From NCBI GenBank assembly GCA_003212315.1, contig QCQB01000001.1, positions 1-64,000 on the forward strand: 64,000 nucleotides of DNA. The letters are read 5' to 3'. Numbering within the stretch: position 1 is the first letter of the stretch; every line of letters starts with the position of its first letter. The translations under genes were made by a program, and so were the position numbers. The notes beneath the pieces are model-generated. The model did no database searches. It saw only the letters and a program-made list of their open reading frames with translations, and was not told where the DNA came from. This document shows, piece after piece, positions 1-8,564 of this stretch. The DNA is from SAR116 cluster bacterium AG-447-C21. GTDB taxonomy: Bacteria; Pseudomonadota; Alphaproteobacteria; Thalassobaculales; Thalassobaculaceae.

Positions 1-1175
1 AAAAAACTATCATGTATGGCTAATACAGGTGTACCTCTCTCAGTGAAGTGATTGATAATGTACTCAGCTATGTCAGCATCTATTTTCATTACAGAGAAAG
101 TATTAGAGCTACAGAAACTAGATTGAATGGGTTTATGTTTTTTAACAAATCGATTTAGAATATCCTCTAAGTCGTAACCACCTTCAGCGAACCACTCAAA
201 CTCTTCTCTGTCTGTTGTTCTAATCTTATATCTAAGTGCCTCAAGTGCTTGTGTTCTACTCACTGCATTAACAGAAACTAAAACGATCACCTTTAATAAA
301 CTACGTATCTCATCACTCTGTTCAAAGTCATCTAAGAGATAAGGATCTGTACCTATATCATTCCAATAATCAATACCAGCAATTGCATAAAGCAGAACCA
401 TATGTATGGCAGAAAAATCGATTTCGCATGTAGATGAACCATCTAAGTGAATACTAGAACGATAGGCTTTAGGTGTTCGCTGCCACCAGCCTCCATAGAA
501 TCTGCCATTCCATTCAAATGAGCTATTGTTATAAATCCTACGTACAAACTTGTCTGACGTATTGATCATGAAGGTACGGCCATCTTTAAGTGGTATACCT
601 TCAGTGGGAAAGTCTGGATGATCTATAAGTGTTTTATGCAGAAGGTTGTTATAGGCAGTTAAGTGGGTACGTGCGGTAATTTCGTTATGCGTATCTTTGT
701 ACTCAATATCTCTCTTATCTTCATCTCTTTTAATAATACATTCAGTGTTTGGAGCACGTGCTATGAGGTGAGAGTAAGCGTGCAAGTCTTCTAATAGTTT
801 TAGTGTTTTATCAGTAGGTTTAATTCTACTTCGTCTGGATATCTTAGACTTCCTATCGATAAATCCTTTATGTAATTCTAATCAATCACCTTCAGCTAAC
901 TCTCTTATGAGATTAATAAAACCTTTGCCAATACTGTAGCTATTGTATCTGGATTTAGGTTTATAAAACCCATCAGCTAAAGACAGAGCAGTGTACAGAT
1001 CAGGGTCAGTTTGGTGATTGCTTATTAAGTTAGCCAGTAAGACTTGGAGTTGAGTAAGTCTCTTGTTTTTGTATCCACCTAGGTTAAGAGCTTCATAAAA
1101 CTTATCTGCCAGTTCAGCATGTACGGTTAGATTTATGTCTAAAAAGTTTGAATGATCTAGTGGGTTAGGTGCCAT
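1..1175 (-). pseudogene. Polymerase-palm-like protein, partial, interrupted by an in-frame TGA
   Basis: I do not recognise a named gene. Reading the minus strand from ATG 1175, 97 codons are followed by TGA at 884-882. The same frame then stays open for 293 further codons to the window edge, which the ORF track omits because no stop lies inside the window. The two parts read as one protein (IRELAEGD-stop-LELHKGF). The second part carries FEWNGRFYGGWWQ, a motif-A-like EIDFSAIHMVLLYA, and near the edge PVLAIHDSF, which resembles the HD motif C of family A DNA polymerases and of T7-type RNA polymerases. Conserved proteins with a GRFYGGWWQ stretch occur in phages and proteobacterial islands. The TGA (from TGG Trp or CGA Arg) suggests a decayed gene; a sequencing error or two separate genes are alternatives. 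TGA ends several genes in this window, so general reassignment is unlikely. Confidence 0.65.
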
Positions 1176-1265
1176 AGCTTATGTTAGTAGGTTTATTTTT
1201 TACTAACTATCATTTTCTAAGACACTGGTTTTCTATTCCTATTCACTACTAAGACCTTTTCATAA

Positions 1266-2378
1266 TCAACCGATCACAGGGTCCACCCAGTACGCTGTAC
1301 CTTCAAAATTAAAGCTAGGTAGGTTGGCTACGATACTGTCCTTCTCAGCTTCAGCTGCAGTGTAAAAGTGCGTACCTGTTTGTGTGTTAAAGAACCTATA
1401 CAGAGGTATGGAGCCATCAACTTGTTCGGTGTAGCCCTTGTAAGCTTCTCCCTCAAAACTGAATTGTGGAAGCGTATCAAGAATATTGTCTCGTTCAACA
1501 GTAGATTGTGTAAAGAAGTGAGTACCAGTTTGCGTATTAAAGAAACGAAAGACAGTATCTGCTGCTGCGTTTGTTGAATCAGCAGCTCTGAAGGTTGGTC
1601 CTTCAAAGTTAAATGCATCTAAATTATTAATCACTGAATCTCGTTCAACTGTGCTACCGCTTAAGAAGTGAGTTCCTGTATCAACATTAAAGAAACGATA
1701 AATACCTCTGTCTATATCGGTAACATTAAGTAACTCTGATAGTCGAAAGGTACCATCTGAAAACTGAAAATTTTCAATCGATGTCAGGGTATCTGAGCCA
1801 TCTCTGCTTGATTGACTATCTGTAACAACAACAGTATTGCCCGTTTCTGTAATGGTGTAAGCTGACCTTTCACCAGAGAAAACAACCACATCCGTGCCTA
1901 GTCCACCAGCTATAATATCATCGCCTAAATTACTGATTAGTTGGTCGTCCCCATTACTTCCGGCTACAACATGAGGTGTTTCATCGCCCATCGGAGGGCT
2001 TACTTTATCGACAGGGTTTGATATAGTTATGTTGGCGACTTCAAGCTGATTACCCATACCACGATGATTTGCACAGTAGTAATATAGCGTTGGTGCTCCT
2101 TCTGGTACTGTGATCTGCGTGTAGAAAACCTCCTCCCCCATTACCCCAACAGCCGAAACGCCACGCAAATAGTCACTGCCTCCATTGTGGATGCCATCTG
2201 AAGTTGTGGAAAAGCGTATGGGATGCCCATTGTTTGAGCTGTCTGACTGATCAAACCGATACGTGTGTCCCTCAGTGAGTGCTAATGAGGGCCGAAAAAC
2301 TCCATCTATGACATATTTGTTGCCGTATTCGAGTTCATTGTACCGAGTGACAATATTATAGTTTATTATCTCGTTCAA
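1266..2378 (-). CDS. Cupredoxin-like / RTX-like / triple-repeat protein
   Basis: A 370-aa protein in three parts. Residues about 20-120 look like a cupredoxin: GHPIRF supplies a His (H52) and YYYCANHRGMGNQ supplies Cys102, His105 and Met108, the usual type 1 copper ligand set. Residues about 139-168 (GSNGDDQLISNLGDDIIAGG) resemble RTX/hemolysin-type calcium-binding repeats. Residues about 227-365 contain three copies of a roughly 40-residue unit with YRFFNTQTGTHFYT and a later FEG, like the DUF5648-type repeat of secreted proteins. I see no signal peptide at this start, so type I export through the RTX-like part or an upstream start are both possible. It is a single gene next to the broken polymerase-like gene in a patch that looks accessory. 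The copper site is inferred from spacing only. Confidence 0.75.
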   Translation of the reverse strand: MNEIINYNIVTRYNELEYGNKYVIDGVFRPSLALTEGHTYRFDQSDSSNNGHPIRFSTTSDGIHNGGSDYLRGVSAVGVMGEEVFYTQITVPEGAPTLYYYCANHRGMGNQLEVANITISNPVDKVSPPMGDETPHVVAGSNGDDQLISNLGDDIIAGGLGTDVVVFSGERSAYTITETGNTVVVTDSQSSRDGSDTLTSIENFQFSDGTFRLSELLNVTDIDRGIYRFFNVDTGTHFLSGSTVERDSVINNLDAFNFEGPTFRAADSTNAAADTVFRFFNTQTGTHFFTQSTVERDNILDTLPQFSFEGEAYKGYTEQVDGSIPLYRFFNTQTGTHFYTAAEAEKDSIVANLPSFNFEGTAYWVDPVIG

Positions 2379-2684
2379 CTTGGCAGCTCACAATGTAAAG
2401 TTCAAACTTCAAATGGGCAGACAACGTAGTTTCGTCACGACAACAAGTTACGCCGTTTGTATCCGATTAGATCACTCTCGTTTTCTGTACACCTAAGCTC
2501 ATCAGGCATTCCATTAAGCTTTGCCAATCTATTTGGGTCGATTTTGAAAAGTTCACTTAGCTTACGAGTTTATGCTTTTTTGCTTAAAAATGAGTCTCGC
2601 AACTTAGTGTTTGCTACTTCTGTATATCAAACTGTCATACAAAATGGTGCCTGTTTACGTATCATATGGTGCGAGTATGGAAAA
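2379..2684. other. Intergenic stretch between accessory patch and tRNA-Thr
   Basis: About 300 bases with no supported gene. The track ORF on the plus strand here runs through the antisense of the tRNA and is not coding. The only structure I see is an 11-base direct repeat at its right end, listed separately. Confidence 0.5.

Positions 2685-2691
<7 letters not shown>
2641..2691. repeat. Short direct repeat at the tRNA-Thr 3' end
   Basis: AAAATGGTGCC occurs at 2641-2651 and again at 2681-2691. The second copy covers the CCA end and the last acceptor bases of the tRNA-Thr gene. A copy of a tRNA 3' end beside the gene is what integration of an element can leave, but 11 bases is short and chance is possible. 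Confidence 0.4.
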
Positions 2692-2760
<69 letters not shown>

Positions 2761-2911
2761 AACCTATCTACTAAAGTTAGTAAACAGGCGCTGATATACC
2801 ACATCATAGCCAGATATCAACTAAATCTGACATAGGATATTTGTTTTTTGAGAAATCTAGGAATGAAAAGCACAAACTTCTATAATTGAGGGTTAAAATA
2901 GAGATCTTTCA

Positions 2912-3763
2912 TCAAACGTCTTTACGACGCTGAAGCTCGTAGAGTGCTATGCTAGCGGCATTTGAAACATTAAGAGTTGAAAAATGACCAACTGTTGGCA
3001 GGGAGACAAGCTGATCGCAGTTTTCTCGAGTTAATCGCCGCAAACCTGCTCCCTCTGCTCCTAAAACTAATGCTAATCGAGTTGTCAAAGATGTGTTATT
3101 GATAGATACAGCTGACTCCCCGGCTAATCCGAGACAAGAGATGCCAAAACCTTGCATTTTACGAATCGCTCTGGCTATATTCGTCACTCTGAATATGGGA
3201 ATATATTCTGTAGCCCCTGATGCAGCTTTTGCAAGCATGCCGTCAAGTTTTGGAGCGTTTCTGCTCTGTAAAATCATGCCATGAGCTCCTAAAGCTAGCG
3301 AAGATCGAGCAATAGCACCAACATTCTGTGGGTCAGTAACCTGATCTAATAAGACTAGTATGAGATGGGGCGTTTCTTTATTTTTTTCTAAAAACCGATC
3401 AAAATCGGGCTCTTGTAGAGCCTCTGATATGATGACGAAACCTTGATGAACTGAATCGGAAGGAACTAAAAGATTCAACTCGTGGATAGGCAACACTTCG
3501 AGTTCTGGAATAGAACTGAGGCCTTTGCTGCGAATGTTAGATATTTCTTCATCTAAAAGAGATCGATTGTTTTTCGAACAAAACACGCGGCTTAGTATCC
3601 GTTTTGGGTTATGAAGCGCCGCAATTACCGCGTGGCGTCCCCAAAGTACTGAAGGGTGCTCTAGGTTTTTAAAAACAGGATTAGAATAATAATCTCTTTC
3701 TACGTTGTGACCTTTATTAAATCGCGCGTCTCTCCAACGCTTGTTATTATGCTTGTTCACCAC
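2912..3763 (-). CDS. rlmB: TrmH/SpoU-family 23S rRNA 2'-O-methyltransferase (RlmB-like)
   Basis: A 283-aa SPOUT methyltransferase that probably methylates the ribose of a 23S rRNA guanosine (G2251 in E. coli) using S-adenosylmethionine. A basic N-terminal stretch is followed by a substrate-binding domain starting near LWGRHAVIAAL. The C-terminal SPOUT domain has motif 1 (DQVTDPQNVGAIARSS), motif 2 (LVLGAEGAGLRRLT) and motif 3 (SLPTVGHFSTLNVSNAASIALYE), which form the trefoil knot and the cofactor site. Translation starts at one of two adjacent GTG codons after a GGGG stretch. It lies between tRNA-Thr and divergent tRNA-Tyr, an order common in alphaproteobacteria. TrmH-type tRNA methylation is the alternative, but the RlmB-like N-terminal domain argues for rRNA. 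Confidence 0.9.
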   Translation of the reverse strand: MVNKHNNKRWRDARFNKGHNVERDYYSNPVFKNLEHPSVLWGRHAVIAALHNPKRILSRVFCSKNNRSLLDEEISNIRSKGLSSIPELEVLPIHELNLLVPSDSVHQGFVIISEALQEPDFDRFLEKNKETPHLILVLLDQVTDPQNVGAIARSSLALGAHGMILQSRNAPKLDGMLAKAASGATEYIPIFRVTNIARAIRKMQGFGISCLGLAGESAVSINNTSLTTRLALVLGAEGAGLRRLTRENCDQLVSLPTVGHFSTLNVSNAASIALYELQRRKDV

Positions 3764-3764
3764 C

Positions 3765-3930
3765 CCATATACGCCCTATCGTAAGAAAAAAATTTGTATG
3801 AATTAGAGTATTTGGGGTATCTTTACTAGAGATAATGATCTGTTTCTTTTAATAAATCGTTTTTGGCGTTGACAAATAGCCGAGTTTCTCCATATTGCGC
3901 AATTCAATTCGAATGCTAGGGCGTATATGG
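3765..3930. repeat. 14-bp inverted repeat between rlmB and tRNA-Tyr
   Basis: TAGGGCGTATATGG reads on the plus strand at 3917-3930, and its exact reverse complement lies at 3765-3778 next to the rlmB start. Both copies fall in the first part of divergent transcripts. The arms are too far apart for a simple terminator; a shared operator or a chance match are possible. Confidence 0.45.
3869..3897 (+). promoter_or_regulatory. Sigma70-like promoter for tRNA-Tyr/tRNA-Gly/tuf
   Basis: TTGACA at 3869-3874 is followed after 16 bases by CATATT (3891-3896). Transcription would start near 3903, about 60 bases before tRNA-Tyr. The -35 is a perfect consensus and the -10 is fair. Confidence 0.5.
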
Positions 3931-3966
3931 TGTAAGTGCTAAAAACCTGGTATCTCGTATGTTTGA

Positions 3967-4051
3967 GGTGGGGTGCCCGAGTGGTTAAAGGGGACGGGCT
4001 GTAAACCCGTTAGCTTTGCTTACGTTGGTTCGAATCCAACCCCCACCACCA
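3967..4051 (+). tRNA. tRNA-Tyr (GUA)
   Basis: An 85-nt class II tRNA: acceptor GGTGGGG/CCCCACC, anticodon stem ACGGG/CCCGT around CTGTAAA (GUA), a long variable arm (TAGCTTTGCTTA), T arm with GGTTCGAATCC and an encoded CCA. It is the first gene of the tRNA-tuf cluster. Confidence 0.97.
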
Positions 4052-4157
4052 TATGTTTCTAAGAGCCATTTATTAGGCTTTTGGATGCTGTTGGACTATA
4101 TTGGACCAGTGGTTTAAGCTGGTCGACCACAAGAAGTGCGTGAAGCGCGGGAGCTGG

Positions 4158-4231
4158 GCGGGTGTAGCTCAATGGTAGAGCAGCAGCCTTCCAAGCTGAA
4201 TACGAGGGTTCGATTCCCTTCACCCGCTCCA
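4158..4231 (+). tRNA. tRNA-Gly (UCC)
   Basis: A 74-nt tRNA: acceptor GCGGGTG/CACCCGC, anticodon loop CTTCCAA (UCC), T loop TTCGATT, encoded CCA. It lies between tRNA-Tyr and tuf copy 1, as in many proteobacterial tuf operons. Confidence 0.97.
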
Positions 4232-4312
4232 ATGTGCTCGCGAAAATTTTGTGGCACATTATTGTTTAAGCGCACGATCGTCACGTGACGGCGTGTTTTT
4301 GGTTTTTGCCCG

Positions 4313-5537
4313 AGACGGAGTTGTAAAGATGGCGAAGGAAAAATTTGAGCGTAATAAGCCTCACTGTAATATTGGTACCATAGGTCATGTTGATCATGGT
4401 AAGACGACGTTAACTGCTGCTATTACGAAAGTCTTAGCCGAAGCAGGTGGAGCAGAGTTTACGGCCTATGATCAGATTGATAAGGCTCCTGAGGAGAAGG
4501 CGCGTGGTATTACAATATCTACGGCGCATGTGGAGTATGAGACTGAGGGTAGGCATTATGCTCATGTGGATTGTCCAGGGCATGCCGATTATGTGAAAAA
4601 CATGATTACAGGTGCTGCCCAGATGGATGGTGCCATTCTGGTTGTTTCTGCAGCAGATGGCCCAATGCCGCAAACTAGAGAGCACATCCTTCTTGCTCGC
4701 CAGGTTGGTGTTCCTGCTCTTGTTGTCTTTATGAATAAAGTTGACCAAGTTGATGATGAGGAGCTTTTAGAGCTTGTTGAGTTGGAAGTTAGAGAGTTGC
4801 TTTCCTCGTATGATTTTCCAGGAGATGATATTCCAATTGTTAAAGGATCAGCATTAGCTGCTATTGAAGACTCGGACGCGACTACAGGAAATGGTTCAAT
4901 TATGGAACTTATGGCTGCGGTTGATAATTATATTCCTCAACCAGAACGTCCAAAGGACCAGCCATTTTTGATGCCTATTGAGGATGTCTTTTCTATTTCT
5001 GGTCGTGGAACTGTTGTTACTGGCCGTGTTGAGACAGGTGTTATTAATGTTAATGATGCTGTAGAGATTATTGGTATTCGCGAAACAGGTAAATCTGTTT
5101 GTACGGGTGTAGAAATGTTTCGTAAGTTGTTGGATCAGGGTGAGGCAGGCGATAATGTTGGTCTATTGCTACGTGGCATCAACCGTGATGACGTAGAGCG
5201 TGGTCAGGTGATTGCAGCTCCAGGCTCAATTAGCCCTCACACCAAATTTTCTTGTGAGGCTTATATTTTGACGAAAGAAGAGGGTGGTCGTCATACCCCA
5301 TTCTTTTCGAACTATCGCCCACAGTTTTATTTTAGGACTACTGATGTTACAGGATCTGTTGTTTTACCAGATGGTACAGAGATGGTAATGCCAGGAGATA
5401 ATATTTCGATGGAAGTTAACTTAATTGCTCCTATTGCGATGGATGAAGGACTGCGATTTGCTATTCGAGAGGGTGGCCGAACGGTTGGTGCTGGCGTTGT
5501 TGCGAAGGTTATAGAATAGTTTTTACTTTTATTTGAG
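4313..5537 (+). repeat. 1225-bp exact repeat, copy 1 (tuf unit)
   Basis: This block matches 20664-21888 in the same orientation, from 16 bases before the tuf start codon to 18 bases after its stop; I saw no difference on reading. The flanks diverge at once. This is the usual footprint of gene conversion between duplicate tuf genes. Confidence 0.93.
4329..5519 (+). CDS. tuf: Elongation factor Tu, copy 1
   Basis: EF-Tu carries aminoacyl-tRNA to the ribosomal A site as a GTP complex. I start it at ATG 4329 ([12 protein letters not shown], 396 aa, the family length) after a GGAG; the track start at 4251 adds residues absent from the other copy. G motifs are clear: GHVDHGKTT (P-loop), the switch I Thr in [21 protein letters not shown] and NKVD. 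The beta-barrel domains 2 and 3 follow, ending in [15 protein letters not shown]. It follows tRNA-Tyr and tRNA-Gly and precedes tRNA-Trp, and probably shares their promoter at 3869. Its DNA is identical to copy 2 at 20680-21870. Confidence 0.98.
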   Translation: MAKEKFERNKPHCNIGTIGHVDHGKTTLTAAITKVLAEAGGAEFTAYDQIDKAPEEKARGITISTAHVEYETEGRHYAHVDCPGHADYVKNMITGAAQMDGAILVVSAADGPMPQTREHILLARQVGVPALVVFMNKVDQVDDEELLELVELEVRELLSSYDFPGDDIPIVKGSALAAIEDSDATTGNGSIMELMAAVDNYIPQPERPKDQPFLMPIEDVFSISGRGTVVTGRVETGVINVNDAVEIIGIRETGKSVCTGVEMFRKLLDQGEAGDNVGLLLRGINRDDVERGQVIAAPGSISPHTKFSCEAYILTKEEGGRHTPFFSNYRPQFYFRTTDVTGSVVLPDGTEMVMPGDNISMEVNLIAPIAMDEGLRFAIREGGRTVGAGVVAKVIE

Positions 5538-5550
5538 GAAATCGTAGCTT

Positions 5551-5626
5551 AGGAGTGTAGCTCAATTGGTAGAGCACCGGTCTCCAAAACCGGGGGTTGC
5601 GGGTTCGATCCCTGCCACTCCTGCCA
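5551..5626 (+). tRNA. tRNA-Trp (CCA)
   Basis: A 76-nt tRNA: acceptor AGGAGTG/CACTCCT, D arm GCTC/GAGC, anticodon stem CCGGT/ACCGG around CTCCAAA (CCA), T loop TTCGATC, discriminator G and encoded CCA. It sits 31 bases after tuf and 75 before secE. Confidence 0.97.
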
Positions 5627-5701
5627 CGGGTTACGTATTTGGCGAAATTAAGATATGGTTTTTCTTTATTCGCTTTACTGCTAGGTTTTGAATGGATTGA
5701 T

Positions 5702-5899
5702 ATGGCAAAAGTTACTCCTGCACAATTTGTGCGGCAAGTGCGTCAAGAGGTTGCTAAAGTATCTTGGCCAAGCCGAAAAGAAACAGGTATTGGGACCTTA
5801 ATGGTCTTTATCATGGTGTTTCTTGCAGCAGGCTTTTTCTTTATTGTAGATTTAGCTCTTTCTTGGGGTGTGCAGATGGTTCTTGGTTTAGGAGGCTAG
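5702..5899 (+). CDS. secE: Preprotein translocase subunit SecE
   Basis: SecE clamps the SecY channel in the inner membrane. I start it at ATG 5702 ([16 protein letters not shown]), giving 65 aa, the usual size of the short single-span form; the track start at 5597 would lie inside tRNA-Trp. An amphipathic helix with the conserved [10 protein letters not shown] is followed by one hydrophobic helix ([21 protein letters not shown]). nusG starts 4 bases after the stop, so the pair is cotranscribed, as in most bacteria. Its partner SecY is at 31467. Confidence 0.96.
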   Translation: MAKVTPAQFVRQVRQEVAKVSWPSRKETGIGTLMVFIMVFLAAGFFFIVDLALSWGVQMVLGLGG

Positions 5900-5903
5900 G
5901 AGA

Positions 5904-6434
5904 ATGGCTCAGCGCTGGTATGTTGTACACGTCCACTCAGGATTTGAAAAAAAAGTTGCTCAAACCTTAAGAGAGCAGACAAAGCTGCAAGAAATGGAAG
6001 ATTTGGTGACCGAGATTCTGGTGCCAACAGAAGAAGTCGTAGAGATGAAGCGTGGCTCAAAAGTTAGTGCAGAGAGAAAGTTTTTTCCTGGATACATATT
6101 AGTTAAAATGGAGATGACTAACCAGAGTTGGCATTTAATCCAAGATCAGCCCAAAGTTACAGCATTTTTAGGCGGTCGTGGTAAACCTATACCAATCACG
6201 GAAAAAGAAGCCGCTAGGATAATTACTCAAGTCGCAGAAGGTGTTGAGCGTCCTAAACCGAGGATTACTTTTGAGGTTGGAGAACAAGTAAGGGTGGCTG
6301 ACGGTCCTTTCTCGTCATTTAATGGTTTTGTCGAGGATGTAGATGAAGACAAGGCTCGACTTAAGGTTGCGGTTTCAATTTTTGGCAGGTCAACCCCAGT
6401 TGATTTGGAATATAGTCAAGTTGAGAAGATGTAA
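5904..6434 (+). CDS. nusG: Transcription termination/antitermination factor NusG
   Basis: NusG binds the clamp of RNA polymerase and couples transcription to translation, Rho and antitermination. The 176-aa protein has the NGN domain ([20 protein letters not shown], then [12 protein letters not shown]) in its first 115 or so residues. A C-terminal KOW domain follows with [19 protein letters not shown] and a [16 protein letters not shown] end. Length and motifs are standard. It is coupled to secE and followed by a 137-base leader before the L11 operon. Confidence 0.97.
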   Translation: MAQRWYVVHVHSGFEKKVAQTLREQTKLQEMEDLVTEILVPTEEVVEMKRGSKVSAERKFFPGYILVKMEMTNQSWHLIQDQPKVTAFLGGRGKPIPITEKEAARIITQVAEGVERPKPRITFEVGEQVRVADGPFSSFNGFVEDVDEDKARLKVAVSIFGRSTPVDLEYSQVEKM

Positions 6435-6571
6435 TAAAAAAACCGAAGATTATTTAAATGGCAAAGTTCAACAAAATAGATTAAAAGGTTTCTGATATCA
6501 GTTGCGTGGGAGATACAATCCGAAACCCCGGAGAGGTCGCACCACCCAACTACTGAAAGGGTACACAGCCG
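6435..6571 (+). promoter_or_regulatory. Leader of rplK-rplA, candidate L1-binding region
   Basis: The 137 bases before rplK hold paired segments: GGTTTC with a later GAAACC, and TGGG with CCCA close to the start codon. L1 is known to repress the L11-L1 mRNA in several bacteria by binding near the first gene. Position and pairing fit this, but I did not match a known consensus. Confidence 0.35.
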
Positions 6572-7000
6572 ATGGCAAAAAAAATAGATGGATATATAAA
6601 ACTGGAGATTCCAGCGGGAGCAGCTAATCCTTCTCCTCCGGTTGGGCCGGCTTTAGGGCAACGTGGCTTAAATATCATGGAGTTTTGTAAGGCATTTAAT
6701 GCAGCAACACAAAATCTTGAGCCGGGAATGCCTATTCCGTGTGTAATTACAGCTTATGCGGATCGTACCTTTTCGTTCATAACAAAAACGCCGCCAGCCA
6801 GTTTTTTGATTAGGAAAGCTGCTGGTTTGCAAAAAGCGGCAAATAATCCGGGACATGAACAAGTTGGCACCATAACAGTGGCTCAAGCAAAAGAAATCGC
6901 AGAAACCAAGATGCAAGATTTAAATGCTGTTGACATGGAGGGAGCAGTTATGATGGTCAAGGGAACAGCGCGTTCCATGGGCATCGAGGTTACGGAGTAG
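6572..7000 (+). CDS. rplK: 50S ribosomal protein L11
   Basis: L11 binds the GTPase-associated region of 23S rRNA and takes part in factor binding and the stringent response. The 142 aa are the family length. The N-terminal domain has the proline-rich [25 protein letters not shown]; the C-terminal RNA-binding domain ends in [13 protein letters not shown]. The start follows GAAAGGG. rplA begins 4 bases after the stop, giving the L11-L1 operon. Confidence 0.98.
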   Translation: MAKKIDGYIKLEIPAGAANPSPPVGPALGQRGLNIMEFCKAFNAATQNLEPGMPIPCVITAYADRTFSFITKTPPASFLIRKAAGLQKAANNPGHEQVGTITVAQAKEIAETKMQDLNAVDMEGAVMMVKGTARSMGIEVTE

Positions 7001-7004
7001 TACT

Positions 7005-7712
7005 ATGAGCAAAGGAAAAAGGCTAACAGATTTCTACAAGGGTATTGACCGGGACACTCTGTTCGAACTCCCCGAAGCGGTAAGACTTGTTAAAGAAGCT
7101 GCGACGGGCACCAAAACAGATCAGACAATTGAGATAGCAATGAACCTTGGCGTAGATCCACGACATTCAGATCAAATGGTTAGAGGGGTTGTGTCTCTCC
7201 CTCATGGAACCGGCAAAACAATAAGGGTCGCCGTTTTTGCTAAGGACGCAAAAGCCGATGAAGCAAAAGCTGCTGGTGCCGATTTTGTAGGGGCTGAAGA
7301 TTTGATGAAGGAAATTCAAGATGGGAAGTCTGACTTTGATCGCGTAATAGCAACTCCTGATATGATGGCAGTGGTTGGCCGGTTAGGTAAGGTTCTTGGA
7401 CCTAGAGGTTTAATGCCGAACCCAAAACTTGGTACTGTTACTACCGATGTTGCAGATGCCATAAAAGCGGTCAAAGGAGGGCAAGTTGAATTCAGGACTG
7501 AGCGAGCAGGCATAGTTCATGGAGGTATAGGGAAAGCGAGTTTTTCCCAACAACAACTTTGTGATAACGCCAATGCCTTTGTCTCGGCGATACAACAAGC
7601 CAAACCTAGTGGTGTTAAAGGAACGTATATAAAGCGCGTCGCTGTAAGCTCCTCACAAGGACCGGGTGTGCGCGTTGAAATTTCGGCACTAGGAAGTGAA
7701 GTAGTTACTTAG
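7005..7712 (+). CDS. rplA: 50S ribosomal protein L1
   Basis: L1 forms the mobile stalk next to the E site and often represses its own operon. The 235 aa are typical. Conserved stretches include [23 protein letters not shown] and the C-terminal [20 protein letters not shown]. It directly follows rplK. The next gene, rplJ, comes after a 286-base structured leader, so rplJL form a separately controlled unit. Confidence 0.98.
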   Translation: MSKGKRLTDFYKGIDRDTLFELPEAVRLVKEAATGTKTDQTIEIAMNLGVDPRHSDQMVRGVVSLPHGTGKTIRVAVFAKDAKADEAKAAGADFVGAEDLMKEIQDGKSDFDRVIATPDMMAVVGRLGKVLGPRGLMPNPKLGTVTTDVADAIKAVKGGQVEFRTERAGIVHGGIGKASFSQQQLCDNANAFVSAIQQAKPSGVKGTYIKRVAVSSSQGPGVRVEISALGSEVVT

Positions 7713-7998
7713 TGTCGATTTAATATTTAGCACAAAAATTGTTTGATTTGTGCTGAATAGAGCTAGCTTCGGCTAGTTCAAACCTGTCCGAGACTACGGG
7801 TGTCACTCTAAAAAAGTGACATAATATTGTAAGATGCCCGTACAGACGGGGGAACGGGTAGTTTATTAGGTTATGGCCTGGTGGACTAGTTGAACTTCTG
7901 GGACAGGCGAACCGTATCTAGTGTTAAAACGCTAGATGAGTGTGCAAATGGGTGATGCCTCCTTTTTGAGGCGAAACTCTAAAAAGTGGAGATGATCA
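7713..7998 (+). ncRNA. L10-type autoregulatory leader of rplJL-rpoBC
   Basis: The leader has several clear helices: AGCACAAA/TTTGTGCT at 7729-7754; GAGCTAGC-TTCG-GCTAGTTC at 7760-7779; a long-range pair CCTGTCC (7783-7789) with GGACAGG (7901-7907) enclosing TGTCACT/AGTGACA (7801-7821) and a CCCGT...ACGGG element; ATCTAGTG/CGCTAGAT at 7916-7937; and GCCTC/GAGGC at 7957-7972. The closed multi-helix unit just before rplJ is what the L10 leader looks like, to which L10-(L12) binds to repress translation. The family call rests on position and architecture, not a covariance search. Confidence 0.7.
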
Positions 7999-8508
7999 AT
8001 GGACCGAAGTGAAAAGGTTGATCTGGTTGCATCGCTTCATAAAACCCTGTCGGAGACAACGGTTGTTGTAGTTACACAGCAGACAGGAATGACAGTAACT
8101 GAAGTTGAAGAGCTTCGGTCACTAATGCGTGAGGCGGGTACTGGATACAAAGTAACTAAAAATCGGTTGGCGCGTCTCGCTCTAAAAGGTACGCAGTATG
8201 AAAGTCTAGAACCAAATTTCTCAGGGCCAACGGCGATAGCAACGTCTAATGACCCTGTGGCAACGGTTAAGGCTTCTGTCGAGTTCGCCAACAAGAATGA
8301 AAAGTTCAGTATTGTTGCGGGCGCTATCGAGGGGTCTATACTCTCGTTAGATGATATTAAGAAGCTATCAGAGCTTCCATCATTCGATGAATTGCGTGCC
8401 AAGATAGTGGGGCTTCTTCAAGCACCCGCCAGAAATCTGGTTGGTGTATTGCCCGCATCTGGAGCGAAAGTTGCTCGGGCCTTGAGCGCGAGAAGTCAGC
8501 AGGTTTAA
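7999..8508 (+). CDS. rplJ: 50S ribosomal protein L10
   Basis: L10 anchors the L7/L12 dimers to 23S rRNA at the stalk base. The 169 aa contain the N-terminal rRNA/L11-binding domain (VVVVTQQTGMTVTEVEELRSLMREAG, YKVTKNRLARLAL). A C-terminal helix that carries the L12 dimers follows (LLQAPARNLVGVLPASGAKVARAL). It starts after GTGGAG and is followed by rplL. The long structured leader in front suggests feedback control by the L10-L12 complex. Confidence 0.97.
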   Translation: MDRSEKVDLVASLHKTLSETTVVVVTQQTGMTVTEVEELRSLMREAGTGYKVTKNRLARLALKGTQYESLEPNFSGPTAIATSNDPVATVKASVEFANKNEKFSIVAGAIEGSILSLDDIKKLSELPSFDELRAKIVGLLQAPARNLVGVLPASGAKVARALSARSQQV

Positions 8509-8564
8509 CTCGTAACTAATCAAAAACATAATACTCAAGAAGTTTAGAACTGGAGAAATATCAA

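Noticed and set aside
882-1175. A free-standing 97-aa gene
   Set aside because: The same frame continues after the single TGA for 293 codons with consistent protein character, so I treat it as the front part of an interrupted gene.
4059-4259. Minus-strand 66-aa ORF
   Set aside because: It is the antisense of tRNA-Gly ([23 protein letters not shown] is the common spurious tRNA translation).
4251-4328. N-terminal extension of EF-Tu copy 1
   Set aside because: The 26 extra residues lie outside the repeat and are absent in copy 2; ATG 4329 has a good ribosome binding site and gives the family length.
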